This document shows, piece after piece, positions 1-6,938 of a stretch of 23,004 nucleotides of DNA. Every line of letters begins with the position of its first letter. Within the stretch, counting starts at the first letter, position 1. The translations under genes and the position numbers were made by a program. Source of the stretch: Prolixibacteraceae bacterium (GTDB lineage: Bacteria > Bacteroidota > Bacteroidia > Bacteroidales > Prolixibacteraceae); assembly GCA_003457135.1 (NCBI GenBank), contig DMSQ01000056.1, positions 4,554 to 27,557 on the forward strand, given 5' to 3'. Under the pieces are notes generated by a model, which ran no database searches, was not told the DNA's origin, and saw only the letters and a program-made list of their open reading frames with translations.

Positions 1-768
1 CAATTGGAATTGCTTGAACGCCACTTCAACAATCCGGTTGTTTTTGTTTTGCCCTTCCTTGAAGCTTATAAAAGGAACAGGCTAATTCAGAAGCGAATAA
101 ACTTTGTTATTGCAAATAAACAGGTTTTTATCCCAGGGTTATTTATCGATATTAAAGAATATGCACTAAAAGCGCAAAAGAAAGAATATTTGAAGCCTGT
201 TGCGCAGTGCCTGATTCTTTATCATCTGCAAAAAGAGCCGCTAAATCGTTTTTCTTACAAGCAGTTGGCCAATGTGTTGCAATACCCGTATCTGACCATA
301 ACAAGAGCTGTCGAAAACATTCAGGCTTTAAATCTTTGTACAATTGAAGGCACCAAAGAAAAAGCCATTTGCTTTGAAACAGGTAATGCAGAACTCTGGG
401 AAAAAGCGCAGGCTTTTATGAAAAGTCCGGTTGTGAAGAAGGTGTTTACTGATGATGAAATAGGTGAGGAGTTATTCTTCCGCAGCAATATTAATGCTCT
501 AGCTTTTTATACCGACCTGAACGACGAAAAGCAAATATATCTGGCTGTTCATCAGGATACTTTCAGAAAACTGATGAATGAGGGGAAAATAAAAAACCTG
601 AACGACTACGACGGAAAGTATTGCATTGAAATTTGGAAATATACACCTGCAATACTGGCGAATAACCAGTTTATCGATCCGCTCTCGGTTTACCTCGAAT
701 TTAAAGACAACACTGATGAGCGGGTGCAACTGGCATTAAAAACTATTATACGACAACTGAAATGGTAA
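1..768 (+). CDS. AbiEi-like winged-helix regulator/antitoxin (5' partial)
   Basis: The reading frame is open to the left edge, so the true start is probably outside the window; a TTG at position 4 is the first possible internal start. About 255 residues are visible. A helix-turn-helix region lies near residues 70-115 (FSYKQLANVLQYPYLTITRA reads like a recognition-helix block). The C-terminal end has IDPLSVYLEFK followed by DERVQLALKTI, which resembles the DP-x-x-x-Y-L and alpha-helical close of AbiEi-type proteins. In the AbiE family, AbiEi is the DNA-binding antitoxin and autorepressor paired with an AbiEii nucleotidyltransferase toxin. The next gene is a nucleotidyltransferase whose ATG overlaps this stop by 7 bases, which supports the pairing. 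The assignment to AbiEi rests on the C-terminal pattern and the neighbour; a generic winged-helix regulator of the RM operon is the alternative. Confidence 0.6.
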   Translation, partial: QLELLERHFNNPVVFVLPFLEAYKRNRLIQKRINFVIANKQVFIPGLFIDIKEYALKAQKKEYLKPVAQCLILYHLQKEPLNRFSYKQLANVLQYPYLTITRAVENIQALNLCTIEGTKEKAICFETGNAELWEKAQAFMKSPVVKKVFTDDEIGEELFFRSNINALAFYTDLNDEKQIYLAVHQDTFRKLMNEGKIKNLNDYDGKYCIEIWKYTPAILANNQFIDPLSVYLEFKDNTDERVQLALKTIIRQLKW

Positions 769-1532
769 GAGGATTAGATGTTTTTACAAAATACTTTGAA
801 CTGTACCCCGATAATTACGTGATCATTGGTGGCACAGCGTGCGACATCATTGTGAGTGAATCTGGTTTTAGGCCGCGGGCAACAAGAGATATTGACATCA
901 TACTTGTTGTGGAAGCACTTGATTCAGCGTTTGCCAGGCAATTCTGGAATTTCGTAAATGAAGGCAAATACGAGGTAAGGGAAAAAAGCGATCCTGAACG
1001 ACAATATTACCGTTTTAAGAAACCCGCGAACACGGAATTTCCTTACCAAATTGAATTATTTTCCCGTGTTCCTGATGTTCTGGATGTTCCTGAACAATCG
1101 CGCTACACTCCAATACCCATTGACGAGGATATTACAAGCCTCTCAGCTATTCTGATGAATGAAGATTATTACCAGTTTACAATTGCCGGAAGCAAGCTTT
1201 TGGATGGCATTCGAATAGCAAATATTGAAACCATCATTTGCTTGAAGGCCAAGGCATACATCGATTTAAAAGCGGCAAAAGAACGTGGTGAAAAGATTGA
1301 TTCGGATAAAATAAACACACATAAACTGGATGTATTCCGGCTCGCTGTGTTTCTGGCAGAAGGCAATTTGTTTGAATTGCCCGAAAGCATTAAAACCGAC
1401 TTGCAGGCATTTGCCGATATGATTAAATTCGACCTGCCCGGAAATGCCATTTTCAAAGAAATGGGATTAGGCAATATAAACGTGGATCAGGTATTTAATC
1501 AACTCATCCAAAATTTCAACCTTACCAACTAA
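762..1532 (+). CDS. AbiEii-like nucleotidyltransferase
   Basis: The 256-residue protein has a polymerase-beta-type nucleotidyltransferase core: IIGGTA at residues 21-26, then ATRDIDI at 40-46, giving the G-G ... D43-x-D45 metal-binding pattern. A further acidic residue lies in QIELFS (E98). The segment around residues 163-195 (CLKAKAYIDLKAAKERG, then HKLDVFRLA) resembles the Lys/Asp-rich helical motif of AbiEii/AbiGii toxins. Family members transfer nucleotides to target molecules, in studied AbiE-like toxins to tRNA, and cause growth arrest unless controlled by the partner. The start overlaps the AbiEi-like gene and the stop overlaps hsdS as TAATG, so the three are probably translationally coupled. 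The location between the presumed hsdM and hsdS suggests a guard or addiction role for the RM locus; that part is inference. Confidence 0.7.
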   Translation: MVRGLDVFTKYFELYPDNYVIIGGTACDIIVSESGFRPRATRDIDIILVVEALDSAFARQFWNFVNEGKYEVREKSDPERQYYRFKKPANTEFPYQIELFSRVPDVLDVPEQSRYTPIPIDEDITSLSAILMNEDYYQFTIAGSKLLDGIRIANIETIICLKAKAYIDLKAAKERGEKIDSDKINTHKLDVFRLAVFLAEGNLFELPESIKTDLQAFADMIKFDLPGNAIFKEMGLGNINVDQVFNQLIQNFNLTN

Positions 1533-2830
1533 TGGAAAACAACACCATAAAACCCTTTTACAATACTACCATTCCAAGCGATTGGACAAATCCTGAATTT
1601 GGAACTGTATTTTCTTTTCTCAAATCATTTTCCTATTCAAGGGAGCAATTGACCGATGAAAAGACAAATGATGAAATTAGGAATATTCACTACGGAGATA
1701 TTCATGCAACTTATGAAAATGAAATTTTAGATTTTGAAACTGAACAAAGAGTCCCGTTTTTAAAAGATGGATTTCTTGATGTTAATAAATTTGATGATGA
1801 AGAATTTCCGTCACTTCAAGATGGTGACTTAATAATGGCAGATGCTTCGGAAGATTTTGAAGGAGTCTGTAATTGTGTTGAGCTAAAAAATATAAACGGC
1901 AGAAAAGTGGTGAGTGGATTACACACTTTCGCGGCGAGAGGAAATGTGGATATAATAGCAGCAGGTTTTAGAACTTATGCATTGAATAATCAGCAGGTTG
2001 TAAGAGAACTTAGAAGAATTGCAACTGGAATTTCAGTTTATAGTGTTTCTAAAACAAACCTGTCTAAAGTTGAACTTCCTCTTCCACCTCTCCCCGAACA
2101 GCGCGCCATAGCTAACGTCCTGAGTTTGATGGATTCCGCCATCAACCAAAACAATCAACTCGTTGCCCAAAAAGAACTCCGCAAAAAATGGTTGATGCAA
2201 AATTTATTAACCGGAAAGAAACGGTTAAAGGGGTTTGGTGGGGAGTGGAAGGAAATCCATATAAAAGATGTTTCGAAAGAAGTAAGTATCAGAAATAAGT
2301 CAGATAAACAGTTGACAGTTCTTTCCTGCACCAAATATGATGGTCTGGTCGAATCTTTGGAATATTGGGGCAGAAAGATATTTGCTGACGATATTAGCAG
2401 CTACAAGATTGTTCCTAAAAATCATTTTGCATATGCAACTAACCATATCGAGGAAGGCTCAATTGGTTATCAGGATTCTTTTGATGAAGCTTTAATAAGT
2501 CCAATGTACACCGTTTTCAAAACGGATTCATCGATCAATGATTTATACTTCTATAAGCTGTTAAAATCTCATATGTTGATTTATCAGTATCAGAATAGAA
2601 TGGAAGGTTCAATTGACAGACGTGGAGGATTACGATGGGATGCCTTCTCGATTATTAAAATTCATATTCCTTCATTCGAAGAACAAACTGCTATTACCCA
2701 AGTGCTACAAGCAGCAGATAAAGAAATACAACTGCTCAAAGCCAAAACCGATAAACTGCGCGAGCAGAAAAAGGGGATGATGCAGGTGCTGTTGACAGGA
2801 AAGGTGAGAATCAAAAATTTAAACCTGTAA
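1532..2830 (+). CDS. hsdS: Type I restriction-modification specificity subunit HsdS
   Basis: HsdS recognises the bipartite DNA target and docks two HsdM and two HsdR subunits. The 432-residue length is usual. Two half-repeats are visible: target recognition domain 1 (about residues 15-178), a central conserved helix region (PLPPLPEQRAIANVLSLMD, ending LMQNLLTGKKRL near 221-232), target recognition domain 2 (from GGEWKEIHIKDV near 236 to about 385), and a distal conserved region (EEQTAITQVLQAAD, ending MQVLLTGKVRI). The conserved regions are less A+T-rich than the recognition domains, consistent with recognition-domain exchange. ATG overlaps the preceding stop (TAATG). No hsdM is present in the window; it is expected upstream. 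The last 25 codons are the source-like copy of three degenerate repeats found downstream, each preceding another defence gene. Confidence 0.95.
   Translation: MENNTIKPFYNTTIPSDWTNPEFGTVFSFLKSFSYSREQLTDEKTNDEIRNIHYGDIHATYENEILDFETEQRVPFLKDGFLDVNKFDDEEFPSLQDGDLIMADASEDFEGVCNCVELKNINGRKVVSGLHTFAARGNVDIIAAGFRTYALNNQQVVRELRRIATGISVYSVSKTNLSKVELPLPPLPEQRAIANVLSLMDSAINQNNQLVAQKELRKKWLMQNLLTGKKRLKGFGGEWKEIHIKDVSKEVSIRNKSDKQLTVLSCTKYDGLVESLEYWGRKIFADDISSYKIVPKNHFAYATNHIEEGSIGYQDSFDEALISPMYTVFKTDSSINDLYFYKLLKSHMLIYQYQNRMEGSIDRRGGLRWDAFSIIKIHIPSFEEQTAITQVLQAADKEIQLLKAKTDKLREQKKGMMQVLLTGKVRIKNLNL
2747..2830 (+). repeat. Intact hsdS 3'-end repeat unit (copy A)
   Basis: This is the reference copy of a repeat found three more times downstream. 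It encodes TDKLREQKKGMMQVLLTGK plus nine more residues and the hsdS stop. The ATG of the first cargo gene lies 2 bases after that stop. The core 2765-2803 matches 6871-6909 at 33 of 39 positions by eye, and 2747-2803 aligns codon by codon with 3534-3587 with one codon missing. Confidence 0.8.
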
Positions 2831-2832
2831 GT

Positions 2833-3522
2833 ATGCAAATCAATTCAAAAGAAATCCTGTTTGGTCAGCCAATCCTTAAAATACGGGAAGTGGTCCGTCA
2901 AGCTATGAAAGGAAGGCTTTGGGGAAATTCCAAAGCAGAAGTTGCAATCAGAGTTGCCAAGATATTAAAACAACCTGATGTTGTGGCGAAACAGTTGATA
3001 AAGCAACTAATTGAAGATGAATACCTTATTTTAACGAAGGAGAAACTTAGTGATATTTACCAATACGAATTAACAGAAACTGAAAAGGGCAGACGGTTTG
3101 GTATTGCCAATGCCTCGAAACCCATTAGCAGGCAAAAAGCAACTCAACTATTGAACGAACTGATTGAACGGGCAAAATCCATTAACGAAAATGGTGAATT
3201 AATATATTTTGTGGAAAGCATAAAAGTATTTGGCAGTTACTTATCAGACAAGGATACTTTAGGCGATCTGGATGTTGGTGTTAAGCTTTCCCGAAAACAT
3301 AAGCCAGGTGATTTCACAAAGCATAATCAAAAGCGAATAGCTCTGGCCAAAGCAAATGGTCGGCAATTCAGCAATTCCACCGAACAACTTATTTGGCCTC
3401 ACCGTGAGGTGATTTTAATGTTGAAAGCAAAACAAAGAGGCTTGAGTCTGCACGATGAGGATGAAGATGAGGTTTTTAAAGTAACAGAGACCAAGCTGGT
3501 ATACCAATATAGCGAAAAATGA
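2833..3522 (+). CDS. Winged-helix / MNT-type nucleotidyltransferase fusion
   Basis: This 229-residue protein starts 2 bases after the hsdS stop. Residues about 15-95 look like a winged helix (KAEVAIRVAKILKQPDVVAK, then a strand pair ending YQYELTETEKGRRF). Residues about 125-155 carry a minimal nucleotidyltransferase motif: VFGSYLSDKDTLGDLDVGVK, that is G134-S135 followed by D145-x-D147. The third acidic residue is not obvious to me. The C-terminal end is charged (HDEDEDEVF). It may be a self-contained regulator-toxin fusion or a DNA-binding nucleotidyltransferase. I do not recognise a named family. It is the first cargo unit after the hsdS tail and is unrelated in sequence to the AbiEii-like gene upstream. 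Confidence 0.7.
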   Translation: MQINSKEILFGQPILKIREVVRQAMKGRLWGNSKAEVAIRVAKILKQPDVVAKQLIKQLIEDEYLILTKEKLSDIYQYELTETEKGRRFGIANASKPISRQKATQLLNELIERAKSINENGELIYFVESIKVFGSYLSDKDTLGDLDVGVKLSRKHKPGDFTKHNQKRIALAKANGRQFSNSTEQLIWPHREVILMLKAKQRGLSLHDEDEDEVFKVTETKLVYQYSEK

Positions 3523-3530
3523 CTAACGCA

Positions 3531-3596
3531 TTGACCGATAAGCTTCACGAACAGAAAAGGATGATATAGCTTTTGCTGATGGGAAGAAATAGTTAA
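3531..3596 (+). pseudogene. Degenerate hsdS 3'-end remnant (copy B)
   Basis: One frame reads LTDKLHEQKRMI, then TAG at 3567, then LLLMGRNS and TAA at 3594. This parallels the real HsdS end TDKLREQKKGMMQVLLTGK with one codon deleted and one Gln codon turned into a stop. Roughly 40 of 54 aligned bases match copy A by eye. There is no room for the rest of an hsdS gene because the nucleotidyltransferase gene ends at 3522. The SPARTA operon starts 23 bases after the remnant's stop. Confidence 0.75.
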
Positions 3597-3619
3597 AAAT
3601 ATTGTCTAAACATATTTGA

Positions 3620-5014
3620 ATGAGAGATACATTATTTATTAGCCATGCAACTCCTGAAGATAATGAGTTTGCGATCTGGATTGGGTCTAGACTGGAGATG
3701 TTGGGATATAAAGTTTGGATAGATAGAGATCGATTGCTTGGTGGTGAACCTTTTTGGCGAACAATAGATGGTGTGATCCGAAACGATGCTGTAAAAGTAT
3801 TGTTAATCTATTCAAATAACATCTGTCTTTCACCAGGCATTCTTAAGGATGGTATAGATAAAGAATTTTCTCTCGCTGAAACTATTGCGAAAAGTGAAGG
3901 CCTATCTGATTTTATAATACCTCTGAATATTGATAAAGATGTACCTTATAATTCCTTTATAGGTTCAAATAGACTTAATCAAATACCATTCTTTGGCAAT
4001 TGGGCAGAAGGACTTAAACAATTATTGAAGAAATTGATTAAAGACAATGTCCCCAGGTTGGGAGAGATACAAGAATCAACTTTTTCCGAATGGTATGAGA
4101 ACGAATATATTTCAAACTGCTCAATTATTTCAAAAAAAGAATTATACTATTCTTCCTGGTGGCAAATTGCAGAAATGCCACCTAAGTTTTTCATGTTTAA
4201 ATTTACGAATGCTGAGCAAGCAAAAGCTGTTCGAAACGCTAATACATTAATACCTGTAAGTCTTTTGTCTAACACTGTATCTACGTTTGATGAAAATATC
4301 AATTTTACTATAACAAGAGAAGATGAAGAAATTGAGGTACTACCCGACGCTACATATTCATTTTCTTTAACTGATATTTTAGACGGGTTTCTATCAGAAT
4401 CTTTTCCACAGCATAAGGATGCTGAAAATCATTTCAAATGGTTATTGAGAAGTGTAATAACTAATTTGTTCAGGAATAAAGGACTGTGGAAACAAGAGAT
4501 GTCAAATAAAAAATTTGTTTATTTTTTGCCAAGTTATGATAATTTAAAACCAGTCAGTTTTAAATATCCATTCTCTAGCCCAAATAAAAAGGATAAAAGA
4601 AAATCAATCGTTGGAAAATTCGAGGATATCGGAAAGTGGCATTATGCTGTTTCTTGTCAAACAAGTCTGTCCCCAATTGTCGGTTTTTCATTAAAATCTC
4701 ATTTGGTTTTTACTAGTGATGGTTTTAAATTGCTGCAAGATGAGAAAAAGGTTCATGGATATAGAAGGAAAAAGGGAAGACGATTCTTTAATGATGAATG
4801 GAGAGATTTGCAACTGGCATTTATTCAAAGATTAAAGGATAATGATAATGAAATAAAAATAAAGGTTTCAAATGAAGGATGGTATTTGAAAATGGAAAAC
4901 TGGACTGAGATGTTTTGGAGCGATGTAGGTTATCGAGATCCTAGCACACCGATGGCTGTTGAAATAATTGAAAATTTCCTTGAAGAACCTCTTAACGAAG
5001 AAAATGATGATTGA
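3620..5014 (+). CDS. SPARTA TIR-APAZ effector
   Basis: The 464-residue protein has an N-terminal TIR domain (about residues 1-150): LFISHATPEDNEFA at 5-18, the box 2-like WIDRDRLLGGEPFW at 33-46, and a candidate catalytic glutamate at E82 (DKEFSLAE), placed like the NADase glutamate of other TIR enzymes. The rest (about 150-464) is long enough for and consistent with an APAZ domain, the partner of short Argonautes, although APAZ sequences are too divergent to read motifs with certainty. In SPARTA systems this subunit forms a heterodimer with the short Argonaute; recognition of invader DNA by guide RNA triggers oligomerisation and hydrolysis of NAD+, killing or arresting the cell. The stop overlaps the start of the Argonaute gene. 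The pair is visibly more A+T-rich than hsdR and the phage genes, suggesting separate acquisition. Confidence 0.92.
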   Translation: MRDTLFISHATPEDNEFAIWIGSRLEMLGYKVWIDRDRLLGGEPFWRTIDGVIRNDAVKVLLIYSNNICLSPGILKDGIDKEFSLAETIAKSEGLSDFIIPLNIDKDVPYNSFIGSNRLNQIPFFGNWAEGLKQLLKKLIKDNVPRLGEIQESTFSEWYENEYISNCSIISKKELYYSSWWQIAEMPPKFFMFKFTNAEQAKAVRNANTLIPVSLLSNTVSTFDENINFTITREDEEIEVLPDATYSFSLTDILDGFLSESFPQHKDAENHFKWLLRSVITNLFRNKGLWKQEMSNKKFVYFLPSYDNLKPVSFKYPFSSPNKKDKRKSIVGKFEDIGKWHYAVSCQTSLSPIVGFSLKSHLVFTSDGFKLLQDEKKVHGYRRKKGRRFFNDEWRDLQLAFIQRLKDNDNEIKIKVSNEGWYLKMENWTEMFWSDVGYRDPSTPMAVEIIENFLEEPLNEENDD

Positions 5015-6521
5015 CCCTGAATTAAAATACCTTAGCGAACCTTTTCTGACTTTTAATAATGGGCAGAAAGCAATAGATCCGCGAGATGGATTAATGTTAT
5101 TTGGTCCATTTTCGCAAAAAAAAATTAAAGGACAAAAGACTATTGGTCTTATTGGACCTGCGATTTTGCGAAATAGAATGTTAGAGTATTTAAAAAAACT
5201 GCATGCTCCTATCTTAAATTCCGATAGATCGATTGCCCGACCTAACTTTCCTGGACTTGAAACAATTTTTGATATTTATGTAAATTTTGAGAATGTTCCA
5301 CAAATCGATGTTTCTCAAAATGAGATAGATAAATATTTGAAATTTAGGGATTCACATCAGCGTGTTCATAATTGGACCAATTTATATGTTGACAAATTGA
5401 AAGAATATGCAGATAATGAGGAAATACCTGTTGACGTTTGGATAATTGTTATCCCAGAATGCATTTTCCAGTATGGAAGGCCAAATTCGAAGATACCAAA
5501 ATCAGCCGATGTTATAAATGAAGGATTAAGTATTGCTAAAAGGAGTTCAATGCAATTAGATATGTTTTTTCAAGACGAAATTGATCAATTGAAAAAAGCG
5601 TATGAATTTGAGATCAACTTTCACAATCAATTAAAAGCAAAAGTTTTATCAGATAAAATTATTACCCAAATTATTAGAGAAAGCAAGATCTCATATGAAG
5701 AGCTGTGGGATAATCCTGAAAAGATTGATGCTGAACGTAAATTCGACAGTGCTAAAGCATGGAATATATCTACGGCCTTGTATTATAAGCTTGGTGGTTT
5801 ACCATGGAAACTTGGAGATGTAAGAGAGAATGTATGTTATTTAGGTCTTGTTTATAAAAAGACTGATGCGAATGAGAAAAATAAAAATGCTTGTTGTGCT
5901 GCTCAAATGTTTTTAGATTCTGGGGATGGTATGGTATTTCGTGGAAATGTTGGTCCTTGGTGGAATCATAAAACTGGTGAATTTCATTTATCAAAAAAGG
6001 ATGCCACTGATATAATATCTCAATCTTTAGAGTCTTTTTACAATAACTCCGGACATTATCCCCAAGAGGTATTTATTCATGCAAAAACTTATTTTGATGA
6101 AACCGAATGGGAAGGATTTGAGGAAGCTGCAAAGGGCAAATGTAAAATAATAGGTGTAAGAATTCGGGAAAATAATACCTTCAAATTATACCGACAACAT
6201 CAATACTGTATTCCAAGAGGTATGATGTTGCATTTTGATGATAATAAGGCATATTTATGGACAAAAGGATTTATTCCGCGTTTTCAGACTCAAATTGGAT
6301 TGGAAACTCCAAATCCATTAGAAGTTGCCATAACACGAGGTAAATCAGAAGTTGAGATTGTCTGTAAGGATATTTTGGGATTAACGAAGTTGAATTATAA
6401 TACTTGTATATATGGAGATGGAGTTCCTGTGACATTAAAGTTTGCTGAAGCCATAGGGGAAATTCTAACCTCAGGTAAAGATGTAAAAGTCGGAGTTTTA
6501 CCATTTAAACATTATATATAA
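5004..6521 (+). CDS. SPARTA short prokaryotic Argonaute (MID-PIWI)
   Basis: I place the start at ATG 5004 (or 5007), which overlaps the TIR-APAZ stop, rather than at an in-frame ATG at 4968. This gives about 505 residues, the usual short Argonaute size. The N-terminal GLMLFGPFSQKK and ILNSDRSIARPNFPG blocks, a MID region (about 120-235) and a PIWI region opening with AKAWNISTALYYKLGGLPWK (about 250-270) match short Argonautes. Catalytic residues appear absent: LGLVYKKTD stands where active PIWI domains have the first Asp, and IHAKTYF where they have an R-D-G-like block. It should therefore bind guide RNA and target DNA without slicing and act as the sensor of the TIR effector. No N or PAZ domain is present. 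The gene has its own downstream hsdS-tail remnant. Confidence 0.92.
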   Translation: MMIDPELKYLSEPFLTFNNGQKAIDPRDGLMLFGPFSQKKIKGQKTIGLIGPAILRNRMLEYLKKLHAPILNSDRSIARPNFPGLETIFDIYVNFENVPQIDVSQNEIDKYLKFRDSHQRVHNWTNLYVDKLKEYADNEEIPVDVWIIVIPECIFQYGRPNSKIPKSADVINEGLSIAKRSSMQLDMFFQDEIDQLKKAYEFEINFHNQLKAKVLSDKIITQIIRESKISYEELWDNPEKIDAERKFDSAKAWNISTALYYKLGGLPWKLGDVRENVCYLGLVYKKTDANEKNKNACCAAQMFLDSGDGMVFRGNVGPWWNHKTGEFHLSKKDATDIISQSLESFYNNSGHYPQEVFIHAKTYFDETEWEGFEEAAKGKCKIIGVRIRENNTFKLYRQHQYCIPRGMMLHFDDNKAYLWTKGFIPRFQTQIGLETPNPLEVAITRGKSEVEIVCKDILGLTKLNYNTCIYGDGVPVTLKFAEAIGEILTSGKDVKVGVLPFKHYI

Positions 6522-6537
6522 AAGTGACCATTTACCT

Positions 6538-6624
6538 GACATCAGGAAGCGATAGAAGCAAGGAAAGAATCTCAATCTGTTGACGACGGAAATAAAGATT
6601 GAAAATTTAAACCCAATAAAATAG
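6538..6624 (+). pseudogene. Degenerate hsdS 3'-end remnant (copy D)
   Basis: After an in-frame TAG at 6553 the frame reads KQGKNLNLLTTEIKIENLN and ends with TAG at 6622. It aligns with the real end EQKKGMMQVLLTGKVRIKNL allowing a two-codon gap, and keeps the LLT, the K-I-x-N-L-N close and the nucleotide string AAAATTTAAACC. It is the most diverged remnant. The DUF2188 gene starts 7 bases after the stop. Confidence 0.6.
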
Positions 6625-6631
6625 TACTATT

Positions 6632-6865
6632 ATGACAAGAAAAGAAAGACATGTTGTTCCTAACTCTGGTGGTGGTTGGGACTCAAAAAGAGAAAATTCA
6701 GAAAGAGCATCCAAACATTTCGAAAGGAAAGAAGATGCAATGCAATGGAGTAGAGAAAAAAGTAACTCGGAAGGTTCTGAATTGATTCCACATAGAAAGG
6801 ATGGTACGATTCAAAACCCGGATAGCAATGGCAATGACCCATTTCCACCTAAAGATAAAAACTGA
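6632..6865 (+). CDS. DUF2188 family small protein
   Basis: This 77-residue protein matches the DUF2188 pattern: RHVVPNSGGGWDSKRENSER, then A-x-x-x-F-x-x-K-x-x-A, E-L-I-P-H-x-K-D-G-x-I-Q, and an NDPFPPKD close. The family is small, hydrophilic and without a settled biochemical role; it is often found in defence islands and on mobile elements. The gene stands alone between two hsdS-tail remnants, 7 bases after copy D. Its stop (6863-6865) falls inside the region homologous to hsdS (copy C), so the last codons D-K-N may come from the recombination junction. It is read as a separate cargo unit; a functional partnership with SPARTA or DUF3800 is possible but unsupported. Confidence 0.75.
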   Translation: MTRKERHVVPNSGGGWDSKRENSERASKHFERKEDAMQWSREKSNSEGSELIPHRKDGTIQNPDSNGNDPFPPKDKN

Positions 6866-6918
6866 TGTTGCAGAAAAAGGGGTCGATGCAGGTATTGCTG
6901 ACGGGAAAAAGAGACTAA
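6854..6918 (+). pseudogene. hsdS 3'-end remnant (copy C)
   Basis: From 6862 the frame reads LMLQKKGSMQVLLTGKRD and ends with TAA at 6916-6918, an almost perfect HsdS C-terminus. Bases 6871-6909 match 2765-2803 of hsdS at 33 of 39 positions. Upstream the match continues as GATAAA plus two extra bases plus CTG, reaching into the last codons of the DUF2188 gene. The DUF3800 start lies 20 bases downstream. Confidence 0.8.
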
Positions 6919-6938
6919 ATATTTTTAAAATCAGTAAT

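Noticed and set aside
3609..3616. CATATTTG as a -7 promoter element for SPARTA
   Set aside because: It is only 3 bases from the ATG and has no -33 partner at proper spacing; the spacing does not suit a promoter.
4968..5003. Upstream ATG for the short Argonaute
   Set aside because: It adds 12 lysine-rich residues not expected in the family and increases overlap; ATG 5004 sits at the TIR-APAZ stop as usual for coupled genes.
6801..6938. Longer start for the DUF3800 gene
   Set aside because: The extension overlaps DUF2188 and translates hsdS remnant in the wrong frame; the conserved protein begins at MYIMYVDESGD.
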